40,662 nt of DNA from Desulfobacteraceae bacterium. Its GTDB lineage: Bacteria > Desulfobacterota > Desulfobacteria > Desulfobacterales > JAABTS01. Of the stretch, positions 1 to 8,009 are shown piece after piece; positions within the stretch are counted from its first letter, which is position 1, and every line of letters begins with the position of its first letter. The DNA lies in assembly GCA_011389735.1 (NCBI GenBank), contig JAABTS010000033.1, positions 1 through 40,662 on the forward strand. Reading direction: 5' to 3'. The notes under the pieces are model-generated. The model was not told where the DNA came from. It searched no databases and saw only the letters and a list, made by a program, of their open reading frames with translations. Made by a program: the position numbers and the translations under genes.

Positions 1-34
1 ATTTTTGTGCCAAAACACATTTTTTTCTCCTAAA

Positions 35-125
35 GCGGGCTATGCCCGCAACCCAAAATCGGGATCGGGATCGGGATCGGGATCGGGATCGAATTCTTCG
101 ATCCCGAACCCGATAGCGAACCCGA
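35..125. repeat. GGGATC hexamer run with opposing inverted arm
   Basis: Five perfect GGGATC units occupy 61-90. An opposing, less regular arm of GATCCC/AACCCG units follows around 99-127, so the strand could fold back on itself. A short perfect hairpin (GCGGGC-TAT-GCCCGC) sits at 35-49. The same hexamer is the core of the elements at 1201-1344, 1398-1526 and 11106-11255, but I do not see their GGCATCCTTCAT ends here, so this may be a decayed or different copy. Open frames across it give low-complexity Asp-Pro or Gly-Ser peptides and are not credible genes. The rest of 128-534 shows no gene, only a candidate operator at 347-360. Confidence 0.8.
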
Positions 126-346
126 TTTCTTGTTTTTTATTGCAGATCTTTATCGATAAGACACTAACATTTAAAATCACGTTAACTTCCTCCGTAAAAT
201 CCTGCAAAAAGGCGCACCTATCCTGCATGGAGGAAAATGTTACATTGGAAAAGTTCCTTAAACGATCAATCGCATCGAAAGATTATCCGACTCTTTTTCC
301 TGTCTTCGATTCTTGATTACAATATTGTTCAAAACCCCTTTGCGTA

Positions 347-360
347 TTAGATATTTCTAA
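347..360. promoter_or_regulatory. DtxR-type operator palindrome, distal copy
   Basis: TTAGATATTTCTAA is a palindrome of the form TTAGA-N4-TCTAA. It matches the palindrome overlapping the dtxR-family promoter at 1137-1150. The TTAG-N6-CTAA core resembles known DtxR/IdeR boxes. No gene start is visible next to it in the window, so its target may lie beyond the left edge. Assignment to the local regulator is inference. Confidence 0.4.
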
Positions 361-534
361 CTTTGTATGTATAAAAAATACCGCCCCCTCGCCCATCACC
401 CTTAAAGACGGCTATTCAGATATGCTTATTTTCACCGACAGGACTCAAAGCCCTATAAGCAGTATCGAGTTCTCCTGTTTGCATTTTCAACCATTAATTT
501 TCATAAGCAACAGCAAAACAAGACCGATTCCGAA

Positions 535-1101
535 CTATGATAGGCCGCCCGAGGGGTTTGTATCCTCCTGGGCCTGCACCTGACTTTCGAATTCACGAGA
601 AAACGTTTGGCTACGCGCCTGGCATTTTTCAGGCCTGTGCCCATCAACCAGGTATTCTTTGAAAAACTTCAGCCAGCTCTCCCCGGCGCGAGGGCACGTT
701 TGTATAAATTCCATGAAACCGGTCAGACGATCCAGAGTGGCGGAACTTAGGGTATGTTCCATCTTGCACGCCTCAGCATCCGCGATGTCGAATTCAATTT
801 CCAGAATTTCGGTCAAAAACTTCAAAAAAAATTCATGCCGCCGGCGCATTTCTTTCCCGACGTCCTCGCCGTCTTTCGTCAGTTCCACGTATTCGTATTT
901 TTCGTAGTTCACCAGCCCCCTGTCATTCAACGTTTTGAGCATACTGGAAACAGTGGGCATTTTGACATCCATCCGTTTGGCGATATCTTTAACACGAATG
1001 AACTTTTTTTCCTGGTCCAAATCGAAAATGGCTTCCAGATAATCTTCCATAACGGAAGTCAAAGGCTTCTTTTTGATATTGTCTTTATTGGGGGCAACCA
1101 T
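535..1101 (-). CDS. DtxR/MntR-family metal-dependent transcriptional regulator
   Basis: This 188-residue protein has the layout of the iron/manganese-dependent DtxR family. Residues about 15-75 form the winged helix (motifs EDYLEAIFDL, RVKDIAKRMDVKMPTVSSML and NDRGLVNYEKYEYVELT). Residues about 80-135 form the metal-binding and dimerisation region, including RRRHEFFLKFL and EACKMEHTLS, whose Glu, Cys and His residues resemble family metal ligands. There is no SH3/FeoA-like third domain; the C-terminal tail is polar and possibly disordered. The family represses metal uptake or activates export when loaded with Fe(II) or Mn(II). The promoter carries a palindrome over the -10 region, suggesting autoregulation. 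The metal and the regulon cannot be told from the window, since no feoAB or mntH is present. Confidence 0.9.
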   Translation of the reverse strand: MVAPNKDNIKKKPLTSVMEDYLEAIFDLDQEKKFIRVKDIAKRMDVKMPTVSSMLKTLNDRGLVNYEKYEYVELTKDGEDVGKEMRRRHEFFLKFLTEILEIEFDIADAEACKMEHTLSSATLDRLTGFMEFIQTCPRAGESWLKFFKEYLVDGHRPEKCQARSQTFSREFESQVQAQEDTNPSGGLS

Positions 1102-1136
1102 TATTCGATCCTTTTTATTAGATTTACCGTGACATA

Positions 1137-1150
1137 TTAGAGGTTTCTAA
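1137..1150. promoter_or_regulatory. DtxR-type operator palindrome over the dtxR promoter
   Basis: TTAGAGGTTTCTAA is a TTAGA-N4-TCTAA palindrome 36 bp upstream of the regulator start. It abuts and partly overlaps the proposed -10 hexamer at 1147-1152. This position fits repression by the gene's own product. A second palindrome of the same form is at 347-360. Confidence 0.55.
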
Positions 1151-1176
1151 TAACATCATGATCCACAATATGTCAA
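1147..1176 (-). promoter_or_regulatory. Promoter of the DtxR-family regulator
   Basis: A perfect -35 (TTGACA, 1171-1176 on the minus strand) is followed after 18 bp by TATTAG (1147-1152), a weak -10. The operator palindrome overlaps the -10. Start codon at 1101. Confidence 0.45.
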
Positions 1177-1200
1177 CCCATTTTTAATGAGACGGGATTT

Positions 1201-1344
1201 GGCATCCTTCATAAACCCAGGAAAGTGGTTGACACTTTCCAAGTCGGGATCGGGATCGGGATCGGGATCGAAACGATTCGCTCTCGATAGCGATAGCGAT
1301 CCCGATTTCGATTTCAAAGTGTAAACTGACAGATGAAGGATGCC
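1201..1344. repeat. MITE-like element, family A copy 1
   Basis: A 144-bp non-coding element bounded by perfect 12-bp terminal inverted repeats, GGCATCCTTCAT and ATGAAGGATGCC. Inside are about four TCGGGA units on one arm and a complementary arm with CGATAGCGATAGCGATCCCGA, so it can form a long hairpin. It is nearly the reverse complement of the copy at 11106-11255, including the flanking stretches read as AGTGTAAACTGACAG and AAAGTGGTTGACACTTTCC. No transposase is encoded. Confidence 0.85.
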
Positions 1345-1397
1345 CGAGATTTCCTTGAAAATTTTTCACGAATATAAGGTAAAATATAGAAATATTG

Positions 1398-1526
1398 GGT
1401 ATCTTTCATAAATGCTGATAAATAGTTTACACTTCCCAAATCGGCATAGGTATCGAATTATTACGATCCCGATCCCGATCCCGATCCCGATTTCGATGAA
1501 ACTGCATACAAGAAATGAAGGATGCC
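1398..1526. repeat. MITE-like element, family A copy 2 (diverged)
   Basis: About 129 bp, ending in ATGAAGGATGCC and starting with the degenerate mate GGTATCTTTCAT. It contains AGTTTACACTTCCCAAATCG and four GATCCC units near 1466-1490. It lies only 53 bp from copy 1 and is more diverged, pointing to an older insertion. The remainder of 1527-1775 up to hsp20 holds no recognisable gene. Confidence 0.75.
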
Positions 1527-1775
1527 AAATATTGGAATTTTATTACAGGTTTTCAGATATTGCATTTCAGAAGGTTATGGGGGGAGGAGATAATACCTGA
1601 AATTTTATATCCGGAAGGCTATAAATTGAATCTCTGAAAATCTGTATGCTTTACAAAACGTTCTGACAATGGTATTTCAGGTATATGTTTTTTTTGAAAC
1701 AAGCATTCGCGAAGCGTTTATGATCTTTATATTATGCTGATTTAACAGAGTCTTAATTTTTTCAGGAGTATTGAA

Positions 1776-2222
1776 ATGGACTACATCAAGATTCGATTTT
1801 CGAGTGATTTCGATCATCCAGAACCCAAATTCGAGAAAACGCTGGAGGACATTTTCAGAAACGTCAATCCGGTTTTCACAATGCCGGAACGGATATGGAA
1901 ACCTCAAATGGATATTTATGAAACGCTGACGGATATTTATATTATTGCGGAAATCGCGGGCGTTAAAAAAGAAGAGCTTGATATTGAAATCAACCGGAAA
2001 GCAGTCAAGATTCAGGGGTCTCGAAATGAATTCCTCCGGTCGGAAAAGGGGACTTACCGTCTGGCGGAAGTTCAGTATGGACGTTTTGAACGAACATTGT
2101 ATCTCCCCTCCCCTGTCGATACGGAAAATGTGCAGGCGTTTTGCCAGGAAGGCTTTTTAAAAATTCGTTTAGGTAAAATTCACCGGCGCAAGACGCATAA
2201 GATTCAGATCACCGGTGATTGA
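1776..2222 (+). CDS. Hsp20/alpha-crystallin small heat shock protein
   Basis: The 148-residue protein is a typical bacterial small heat shock chaperone, which binds unfolding proteins without ATP and holds them for refolding or degradation. After a short N-terminal arm, the alpha-crystallin domain spans about residues 45-145. Visible marks are the start WKPQMDIYET, the strands IYIIAEIAGVKKEELDIEI, the RFERTLYLP motif, and the strand GFLKIRLGK, which replaces the usual G-x-L-x-I-x-[LV] box. The usual C-terminal I-x-I anchor may be IQI. The start has a good ribosome site (CAGGAG). lon follows after 89 bp, so both are probably heat-stress genes in one unit. I see only a weak sigma-32-like match upstream (TTTTGAAAC near 1692). 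Confidence 0.92.
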   Translation: MDYIKIRFSSDFDHPEPKFEKTLEDIFRNVNPVFTMPERIWKPQMDIYETLTDIYIIAEIAGVKKEELDIEINRKAVKIQGSRNEFLRSEKGTYRLAEVQYGRFERTLYLPSPVDTENVQAFCQEGFLKIRLGKIHRRKTHKIQITGD

Positions 2223-2311
2223 TAAACCAATTATCCGTATTGGAATTAGAGTCTTCTTTACCCTGTTCGGTTTGATAATGATGCGACGGATACCATGATT
2301 AGGAGGTATTA

Positions 2312-4684
2312 ATGACAAACCAGCAACCCATACTGAATCCAAAACAACAAGACACATTACCTGAAACCCTCCCGATTCTGCCCTTGTTCGAGGCGGTATT
2401 GTTTCCTAAAATGGTGCTTCCGCTTCTGGTCACTCAGGAAGATTCCATAAAATTGATCGATGAATCGATGTCAAACGACAGAATTATCGGCATCGTCGTC
2501 GCCAAAGAGCAGAAATCCGACAATACTTATGGTGTTGACGATCTATACGAAGTTGGAACGAGCGCTCTCATATTAAAAATGGCGAAAACCGAAGACAATA
2601 AATCTCATTTGCTTGTTCAGGGATTAAACCGTTTCAAGATCAAGGAATCTGTCGGCGGGAAATCATATCTTCAGGCGAAAGTCGGATATCCCAAGGAAGA
2701 ATATGAGGAAGGCAAGGAAATCGAGGCGTTGATGACGAATATTATCAGCCTTTTCCTGCGTATTGTGGAACTGTCTTCTGGAATGCCCAAAGAGATCGGC
2801 GAAGTGGCCCAAACCCTTCAGGATCCGGCGACCCTCGCCGATATGGTTTCATCGACAATCAACGCAAAGATCGAAGAAAAACAGCAGGTGCTTGAATCGA
2901 TGAACATTAAAAAGCGTCTGAAACTGGTCAACAAACTGGCCAGCTATCAAGTGGAAATACTCGAACTCGGAAGTAAAATTCATAACCAGGTCAAGGGCGA
3001 TATGGATAAAAGCCAGCGGGAGTATTATCTGCGACAGCAGCTCAAGGCGATCCGCGAAGAACTCGGTGAAAAGGACGACACGGCTTTTGAAATCGAGGAG
3101 TACAAACAAAAGATAGAGAGCAAAAATCTTCCCGACCAGGCGAAAAAGGAAGCTGAAAGAGAATTGAGCCGTCTTGCGCGGATGCATCCGTCATCTTCGG
3201 AATACACGGTCACGTCAACCTACCTGGACTGGTTGACCTCGCTGCCCTGGAAAGAAAGCACGCCCGACAATCTAAATATTAAAAAAGCCCGGAAGGTGTT
3301 GGACGAAGATCATTATGGACTTGAAAAAGCGAAAAAGAGGATCATCGAATATCTGGCCGTCCGAAAATTGAATCCTGACTCCAAAGGCCCTATTCTTTGT
3401 TTTGTTGGCCCTCCTGGGACCGGCAAAACATCTCTGGGGCGTTCTATCGCCCGGGCTCTGGGACGGCAATTCATCCGAATTTCCCTGGGCGGGGTTCGGG
3501 ACGAAGCGGAAATCAGAGGACATCGCCGTACCTACGTAGGCGCTCTTCCCGGAAGAATCATTCAAGGCATTCGCCGCGCTGAATCCAATAATCCGGTGTT
3601 CATGCTGGATGAAATCGATAAGGTCGGGAGTGATTTTCGAGGCGATCCGTCATCAGCGCTTCTCGAGGTGCTCGACCCGGAACAGAATTATACCTTTTCG
3701 GATCATTATCTCGATGTGTCGTTTGATCTGTCGAAAGTCATGTTCATCACGACCGCCAATATCCTGGATCCGATTCCTCCGGCCCTCAGGGATCGTATGG
3801 AAACACTGAAGCTGACGGGATATATTCAAGAGGAAAAAATCAAAATCGCCAAAAAATATCTGATTCCCAGACAACAGAAAGAAAACGGGTTGAAAGACGG
3901 TCAGATAAAATTCACCAAAGGCGCTATCAAGGCGATTATTACAGGGTATACCAGGGAAGCCGGCCTGCGGAATTTGGAACGGGAAATCGCCTCGGTCTGT
4001 CGCGGCGCCGCCGCCGTAATAGCTCAAAACGAAGCGGAATCCATAAGTATCAAGGCCGCCAATGTCTCCAAATATCTCGGACCCGTAAAATTTACGGATG
4101 AAACGATTGACCGGGTTTCCACGCCCGGCGTTGCATTGGGCCTCGCATGGACTCAATCGGGCGGAGAGCTGCTTTTTGTGGAAGCCACCGCCATGCAAGG
4201 TAAAAAGGGGTTGACGCTCACCGGCCAGTTGGGGGAAGTAATGAAAGAATCCGCCACCGCCGCTCTGAGTTTTATCCGGTCGAACGCCGCCAACCTTGGC
4301 ATAGCTGAAGACTATTTTGAAAAGCATGATATACATGTCCATGTTCCTGCGGGCGCCATTCCGAAAGACGGACCATCGGCTGGAGTCACCATGATGACGG
4401 CGCTGGCAAGTCTTTTAACGGACACGCCCATTAAACAAAACCTGTCGATGAGCGGAGAAATCACGTTAAGAGGAAGGGTGCTGCCGGTCGGGGGCGTGAA
4501 GGAAAAGGTGCTGGCCGCTCACCGCGCAGGCATCAAAACGATTGTATTGCCGAAACAGAATCGAAAGGATCTCGATGAAATCCCTCCCAAAGTTCAAAAG
4601 GATCTTAAATTTTTGTTCGCGGATAAAATGCTTGATGTTTTAAAGTATGCGCTCGACAAAAACATAGTGAAGTTCGATTCCTGA
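2312..4684 (+). CDS. lon: ATP-dependent serine protease Lon
   Basis: The 790-residue length and order fit LonA. The N-terminal substrate-binding domain (about 20-215, starting LPILPLFEAVLFPKMVLPL) is followed by a coiled-coil segment (QREYYLRQQLKAIREELGE). The AAA+ module has Walker A GPPGTGKT at residues 366-373 and Walker B in VFMLDEIDK. The C-terminal protease domain has catalytic Ser689 in PKDGPSAG and Lys732 in GGVKEKVLAAHR, 43 residues apart as in E. coli Lon (Ser679/Lys722). Lon degrades misfolded and selected regulatory proteins in the cytoplasm. Its ribosome site is TAGGAGG. Pairing with hsp20 is functionally coherent. No lesions are seen. Confidence 0.98.
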   Translation: MTNQQPILNPKQQDTLPETLPILPLFEAVLFPKMVLPLLVTQEDSIKLIDESMSNDRIIGIVVAKEQKSDNTYGVDDLYEVGTSALILKMAKTEDNKSHLLVQGLNRFKIKESVGGKSYLQAKVGYPKEEYEEGKEIEALMTNIISLFLRIVELSSGMPKEIGEVAQTLQDPATLADMVSSTINAKIEEKQQVLESMNIKKRLKLVNKLASYQVEILELGSKIHNQVKGDMDKSQREYYLRQQLKAIREELGEKDDTAFEIEEYKQKIESKNLPDQAKKEAERELSRLARMHPSSSEYTVTSTYLDWLTSLPWKESTPDNLNIKKARKVLDEDHYGLEKAKKRIIEYLAVRKLNPDSKGPILCFVGPPGTGKTSLGRSIARALGRQFIRISLGGVRDEAEIRGHRRTYVGALPGRIIQGIRRAESNNPVFMLDEIDKVGSDFRGDPSSALLEVLDPEQNYTFSDHYLDVSFDLSKVMFITTANILDPIPPALRDRMETLKLTGYIQEEKIKIAKKYLIPRQQKENGLKDGQIKFTKGAIKAIITGYTREAGLRNLEREIASVCRGAAAVIAQNEAESISIKAANVSKYLGPVKFTDETIDRVSTPGVALGLAWTQSGGELLFVEATAMQGKKGLTLTGQLGEVMKESATAALSFIRSNAANLGIAEDYFEKHDIHVHVPAGAIPKDGPSAGVTMMTALASLLTDTPIKQNLSMSGEITLRGRVLPVGGVKEKVLAAHRAGIKTIVLPKQNRKDLDEIPPKVQKDLKFLFADKMLDVLKYALDKNIVKFDS

Positions 4685-4705
4685 ATTGACGTTCTATGGG
4701 TTTTC

Positions 4706-4977
4706 GCCATAAATTAAATTTCACCAGGCGGCAGGCCGGGATAATATTTTTCATATATCGCGGCGGGCCTGGTTCTAATTTCGGCCATAATTTCTCGGGT
4801 TGCTCTGGAGCGCCAAAGCCGGAGACCGCGCTTCGTAAGTCGCGGGTTACGAACCCGCTCAGAGCAAGAGACCCGCTCAGAGGGGGTTTGCAACCCCCGG
4901 CTTACCCTGGCGCTCCGACCGATCTTAGAATCAAGCCCTATCGCGGCCGATAACGCAATGAAATTTAATTTCTGGAA
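4706..4977. repeat. Composite inverted-repeat element (family B ends, family C core)
   Basis: The ends read ATAAATTAAATTTCACC near 4709 and GCAATGAAATTTAATTTCTGG near 4957-4975, the terminal motifs of family B. The interior contains CGCGGGTTACGAACCCGCTC at 4841-4860 with GGGGGTTTGCAACCCCC at 4883-4899, palindromes like those in the element at 38490-38707. It also contains a 24-bp stretch (4765-4788) that recurs exactly in inverse orientation at 11310-11333. It looks like one repeat inserted into another. The frame open across it is judged non-coding. Confidence 0.65.
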
Positions 4978-5052
4978 GGCGTATTTATCGGAAATAACTA
5001 CGGATTAATAGGATACGGCTTTATATTGTCAATAAGAAAAGAGGAAACAGCA

Positions 5053-5853
5053 ATGAAATATGGAAAACCGGGGAGGGCTCAAAGGCCGCCCTTTTTTATC
5101 GCTATAATCATACTCATGATGATCGGATTCAATTTTGGGTGTTCGAGCACGGAAAAAAAGACGCCGTCAGCCGATCCCACGGATAAAAATTATATCGGAC
5201 CGTACCCCAAGCCATACAAAGTACTCGGAAAATGGTATCAGCCTCTACCTCACGCAAAAGGTTTCAAGGAAACCGGCCTTGCTTCGTGGTATGGGGAAGA
5301 TTTTCACGGAAAACCGACTGCCAGCGGCGAAATATATGACATGCATAAGATATCCGCCGCGCATAAGACTTTGCCGTTAGGAACTTATGTCAGAGTTATC
5401 AATTTTGATAACAACCGTACAATCGATGTTCGTATCAATGACCGGGGGCCTTTTGTCGACGGCCGGGTGATCGATCTGTCATACGCCGCCGCAAAAAAGT
5501 TGAGAATCATCGGCCCCGGAACGGCTCAAGTCAAAATAATCGCGCTAGGGGCCGCACAAAAAACGGACACGGAATTTGGAAAAGTCCGAACCTATACTCC
5601 GGTTAATTATTATCGCGGCAAATTCAGAATTCAGGTCGCCGCGTTCAAGGAAAAAAGCAACGCCGAACGATTGCTGCAGAACCTGGAAAAATCGTATAAA
5701 TATACGACTCTATCGACATTTCACAGCCATGACACCGGTGAAACCCTGTACCGGGTTCTGGTCGGCAAGTGCCATAACCTCGAAACCGCCGAAAAGTACA
5801 GAATGGTTCTCGAAAGCCACGGCTTTAAAAAAGCCTTTATTATCGCGGAATAA
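5053..5853 (+). CDS. rlpA: RlpA-family lipoprotein with C-terminal SPOR domain
   Basis: Starting at ATG 5053, which has the ribosome site GAGGAAA (an upstream TTG at 5026 is less likely), the protein has 266 residues. Residues 1-30 are a lipoprotein signal ending at Cys30 (GFNFGC). Residues about 74-165 form the double-psi beta-barrel: GLASWYGEDFHGKPTASGE, His104 in AAHKTLPLGT and Asp130 in RINDRGPF, the catalytic pair proposed for RlpA lytic transglycosylases. Residues about 189-266 form a SPOR domain (FRIQVAAFKEKSNAERL), which binds denuded septal glycan. RlpA proteins cleave glycan strands lacking stem peptides during cell separation. It is monocistronic between a repeat element and tRNA-Asn. 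A second RlpA-barrel protein lies at 9787-10845. Confidence 0.93.
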   Translation: MKYGKPGRAQRPPFFIAIIILMMIGFNFGCSSTEKKTPSADPTDKNYIGPYPKPYKVLGKWYQPLPHAKGFKETGLASWYGEDFHGKPTASGEIYDMHKISAAHKTLPLGTYVRVINFDNNRTIDVRINDRGPFVDGRVIDLSYAAAKKLRIIGPGTAQVKIIALGAAQKTDTEFGKVRTYTPVNYYRGKFRIQVAAFKEKSNAERLLQNLEKSYKYTTLSTFHSHDTGETLYRVLVGKCHNLETAEKYRMVLESHGFKKAFIIAE

Positions 5854-5983
5854 ACAACATCGGAGCCCCTCATAGCTTCTTTTCCGGCGTTGATTTCCCA
5901 AATGATCTACATAATCAGTGGATTATATCGAACCTGCTGTCTTTTAGTTCCTGAAAAGCTATTTTTTTTAAGAGCTTATCAAC

Positions 5984-6018
5984 AAAAAAGCCCGATCCGG
6001 CGAATACCGAATCGGGCT
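5984..6018 (-). terminator. Intrinsic terminator after tRNA-Asn
   Basis: On the minus strand an 8-bp stem AGCCCGAT/ATCGGGCT (5989-6018) is followed by TTTTTT (5984-5989). It starts 8 bp past the tRNA 3' end. A run of T residues on the plus strand just after 6020 may let it also stop transcription from rlpA. Confidence 0.85.
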
Positions 6019-6026
6019 ATATTTTT

Positions 6027-6102
6027 TGGCTCCCCAGCACGGACTTGAACCGCGGACCCGATGGTTAACAGCCATCTGCTCTGCCTACTGAGCTACTGGG
6101 GA
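6027..6102 (-). tRNA. tRNA-Asn (GTT)
   Basis: 76 nt including an encoded 3' CCA. The acceptor stem pairs TCCCCAG with CTGGGGA. The D arm contains GCTCAGTAGGCAGAGC, the anticodon loop CTGTTAA carries GTT, and the T arm has CGCGG-TTCAAGT-CCGTG. All four arms pair. A terminator follows directly. No integrase gene or duplicated 3' end is nearby to suggest use as an attachment site. Confidence 0.97.
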
Positions 6103-6180
6103 TCAGCAACAACGAATAGAAATATTATACATCGTTTTCAAAGTTTGTCAAGCCGGAAATTTGCGCCGGATCAATTTTAA

Positions 6181-6205
6181 TTTTTAGTGGACTGCCACTT
6201 TTTAA
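6181..6205 (+). terminator. Possible terminator hairpin
   Basis: A short stem AGTGG-ACTG-CCACT (6186-6199) is followed by TTTTT and lies within complementary A/T runs. It could end transcripts in either direction. No obvious gene feeds it, so the role is uncertain. The remaining sequence up to 6330 shows nothing else. Confidence 0.35.
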
Positions 6206-6333
6206 AAATTCGATTTAGCCGTGCGGCCGACCCGGAATGGTATAAGTTTTCAGAACCCCCAACAACAGGATAAATTCGCCGCATGTGTAAAAAACTTCGT
6301 CTGCAAACATATAATTTATTTTTAATATTGGAA

Positions 6334-6362
6334 TTGACACTTCGTCAATAATTATTTAGGCT
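6334..6362 (+). promoter_or_regulatory. Candidate promoter of the S1-domain gene
   Basis: A perfect -35 TTGACA (6334-6339) is followed by a 17-bp spacer and the weak -10 TAGGCT (6357-6362). The resulting leader of about 70 nt contains two small hairpins, TTGCA-AAAG-TGCAA and CCGG-TTTT-CCGG. Proteins of the S1 type often regulate their own translation through the leader, but nothing here proves it. Confidence 0.35.
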
Positions 6363-6436
6363 TTTCTCTATCCTTGCAAAAGTGCAAATGAATTCACCGG
6401 TTTTCCGGCGACAAAAAAAATTCGGGAGCGTACAAA

Positions 6437-7948
6437 ATGACAAACGAAGATCAAAGTGACAAAATCATTAAAAAAGACAAACAATTTTCGGAAGCTATCA
6501 GTTCGTACTTTGATGAACCAAGAGACGATGACGAAAAAAGTTTTGCGGAATTATTGAATGATTTCGAATCGGACATCAAAAGCGATGTTCAGGTCGGAGA
6601 GCGGGTTCGAGGCGAAATTATATCAATCGGTATGGATACCGTGTTCGTCAACACCGGCACGAAAATCGACGGCTCCGTGGACAAAGCGGAGCTTCTGGAT
6701 AAGGAAAAAGCCTTTCCGTATAATGTGGGCGACATCATCGAATTATTCGTGGTTTCAGTCGATGAAAACGAGATTAAACTGTCAAAGGCCCTCTCGGGCG
6801 TCGGCGGTCTGACGTTGCTTCGCGAAGCACGTGAAAAATCAATGCCGGTGGAAGGCAAGGTTCAGGAGGCGTGCAAGGGCGGATTCATTGTTGATATTTT
6901 AACACGCCGCGCATTCTGCCCCATCAGCCAGATGGATCTCAAATTTGTCGAAAATCAAGATGATTACATCGGAAAAGCTTACCAGTTCCTGATTTCAAGG
7001 CTGGAAGAAAACGGTAAAAATATTGTGGTCTCCCGTCGGGAATTGCTCCAGCGGGAACAGGACGCGGCAAAGCAGGAATTTTTGAAAGAGATCGGCCAGG
7101 GATCGGTCGTGAACGGCAGAATCACTCGTTTAACCCCGTATGGCGCATTTGTGGAATTGTTTCCAGGGCTGGAGGGAATGATTCACATTTCCGAAATGAG
7201 CTGGTCGAGACTCGAAAAACCCGAGGATTTTTTCAAACCGGATGATGTGGTTCAGGTAAAAATTATCAACCCGGTGGAAGCGGATGAATCCGGCAGATAT
7301 AAGATTGCGCTTTCAATAAAGGAGCTTACCGGAGATCCCTGGGAAAATGAGGCGCAATCATTTCAGGCCGGGCAAAAATTGAGAGGCAAAGTAACGCGGT
7401 GCGCGCCTTTCGGAGCGTTCGTGGAGCTTACGCCCGGCGTGGAAGGGCTTGTTCATATCAGCGAAATGAGCTACAAAAAGCGGATTGTGAAACCTGAAGA
7501 AATAGCGAAGCCCGGCGATATGGTCGATGTTCTGATTAAAGATATCGATCTGGACAACCGTCGAATATCACTCAGTATCCGTGACGCTGAAGGCGACCCG
7601 TGGATCGATGTGGCTGAAAAATACAAGATCGGATCGATCGTGAACGGCCTTGTTGAAAAAAAAGAAAGCTTCGGATACTTTGTTTCCCTTGAACCCGGCG
7701 TAACCGGGCTTTTGCCCAAATCCAAAATCAAGGATGGCGGATCGCCCGTTGAAATCGAAAAAGCCAAAGAAGGCGCCAGTATTGCGGTCATTGTCGATTC
7801 TATCAATATGGAAGACCGAAAAATAAGCCTGTCCCCCGGAACCAAAGGAGAAGCGGACGACTGGCGGACATACGCGCGATCCAATCAAAATGAAGCCTTG
7901 GGCTCACTGGGTGACAAACTTAAAGAGGCGCTCAACAAAAAAGGATAA
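6437..7948 (+). CDS. S1 RNA-binding domain protein (ribosomal protein S1-like)
   Basis: The 503-residue protein is built almost entirely of S1 OB-fold repeats. An acidic N-terminal tail of about 50 residues precedes five repeats at about 53-118, 133-201, 215-290, 303-375 and 389-455. The third and fourth are the most canonical (TPYGAFVELFPGLEGMIHISEMS and APFGAFVELTPGVEGLVHISEMS, both with the F-G-A-F and H-I-S-E signatures). Ribosomal S1 usually has six repeats and about 550-580 residues, so this may be the housekeeping S1 of this lineage or a paralogue acting in translation or RNA turnover. The ribosome site GGGAG is well placed. The SpoIIM-family gene follows after 61 bp. Confidence 0.85.
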   Translation: MTNEDQSDKIIKKDKQFSEAISSYFDEPRDDDEKSFAELLNDFESDIKSDVQVGERVRGEIISIGMDTVFVNTGTKIDGSVDKAELLDKEKAFPYNVGDIIELFVVSVDENEIKLSKALSGVGGLTLLREAREKSMPVEGKVQEACKGGFIVDILTRRAFCPISQMDLKFVENQDDYIGKAYQFLISRLEENGKNIVVSRRELLQREQDAAKQEFLKEIGQGSVVNGRITRLTPYGAFVELFPGLEGMIHISEMSWSRLEKPEDFFKPDDVVQVKIINPVEADESGRYKIALSIKELTGDPWENEAQSFQAGQKLRGKVTRCAPFGAFVELTPGVEGLVHISEMSYKKRIVKPEEIAKPGDMVDVLIKDIDLDNRRISLSIRDAEGDPWIDVAEKYKIGSIVNGLVEKKESFGYFVSLEPGVTGLLPKSKIKDGGSPVEIEKAKEGASIAVIVDSINMEDRKISLSPGTKGEADDWRTYARSNQNEALGSLGDKLKEALNKKG

Positions 7949-8009
7949 TTGGGCCGGCTTTTGAAAATCCGGAAAAGATATGTAGTCTCGAAGAGTTGAA
8001 AAAGCCCTT

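Noticed and set aside
61-90. Possible CRISPR or other spaced repeat array
   Set aside because: The hexamers are contiguous, with no spacers and no cas genes anywhere in the window.
5-316. Open frame of 103 codons at the left edge
   Set aside because: Much of it is the translated GGGATC array (Gly-Ser repeats). It has no good ribosome site and no recognisable domain.
421-591. Plus-strand frame of 56 codons after the distal operator
   Set aside because: It has no clear ribosome site and its last third runs antisense to the end of the dtxR-family gene.
1690-1730. Sigma-32 promoter for hsp20-lon
   Set aside because: TTTTGAAAC resembles the -35, but no convincing CCCCAT-like -10 follows at the right distance. 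No CIRCE element is present.
4696-4953. Frame of 85 codons downstream of lon
   Set aside because: It lies wholly inside the composite inverted-repeat element; the peptide is Arg/Pro-rich as expected from palindromic GC-rich repeats.
6027-6102. tRNA-Asn as a phage or island attachment site
   Set aside because: No integrase gene and no second copy of the tRNA 3' end were seen nearby.
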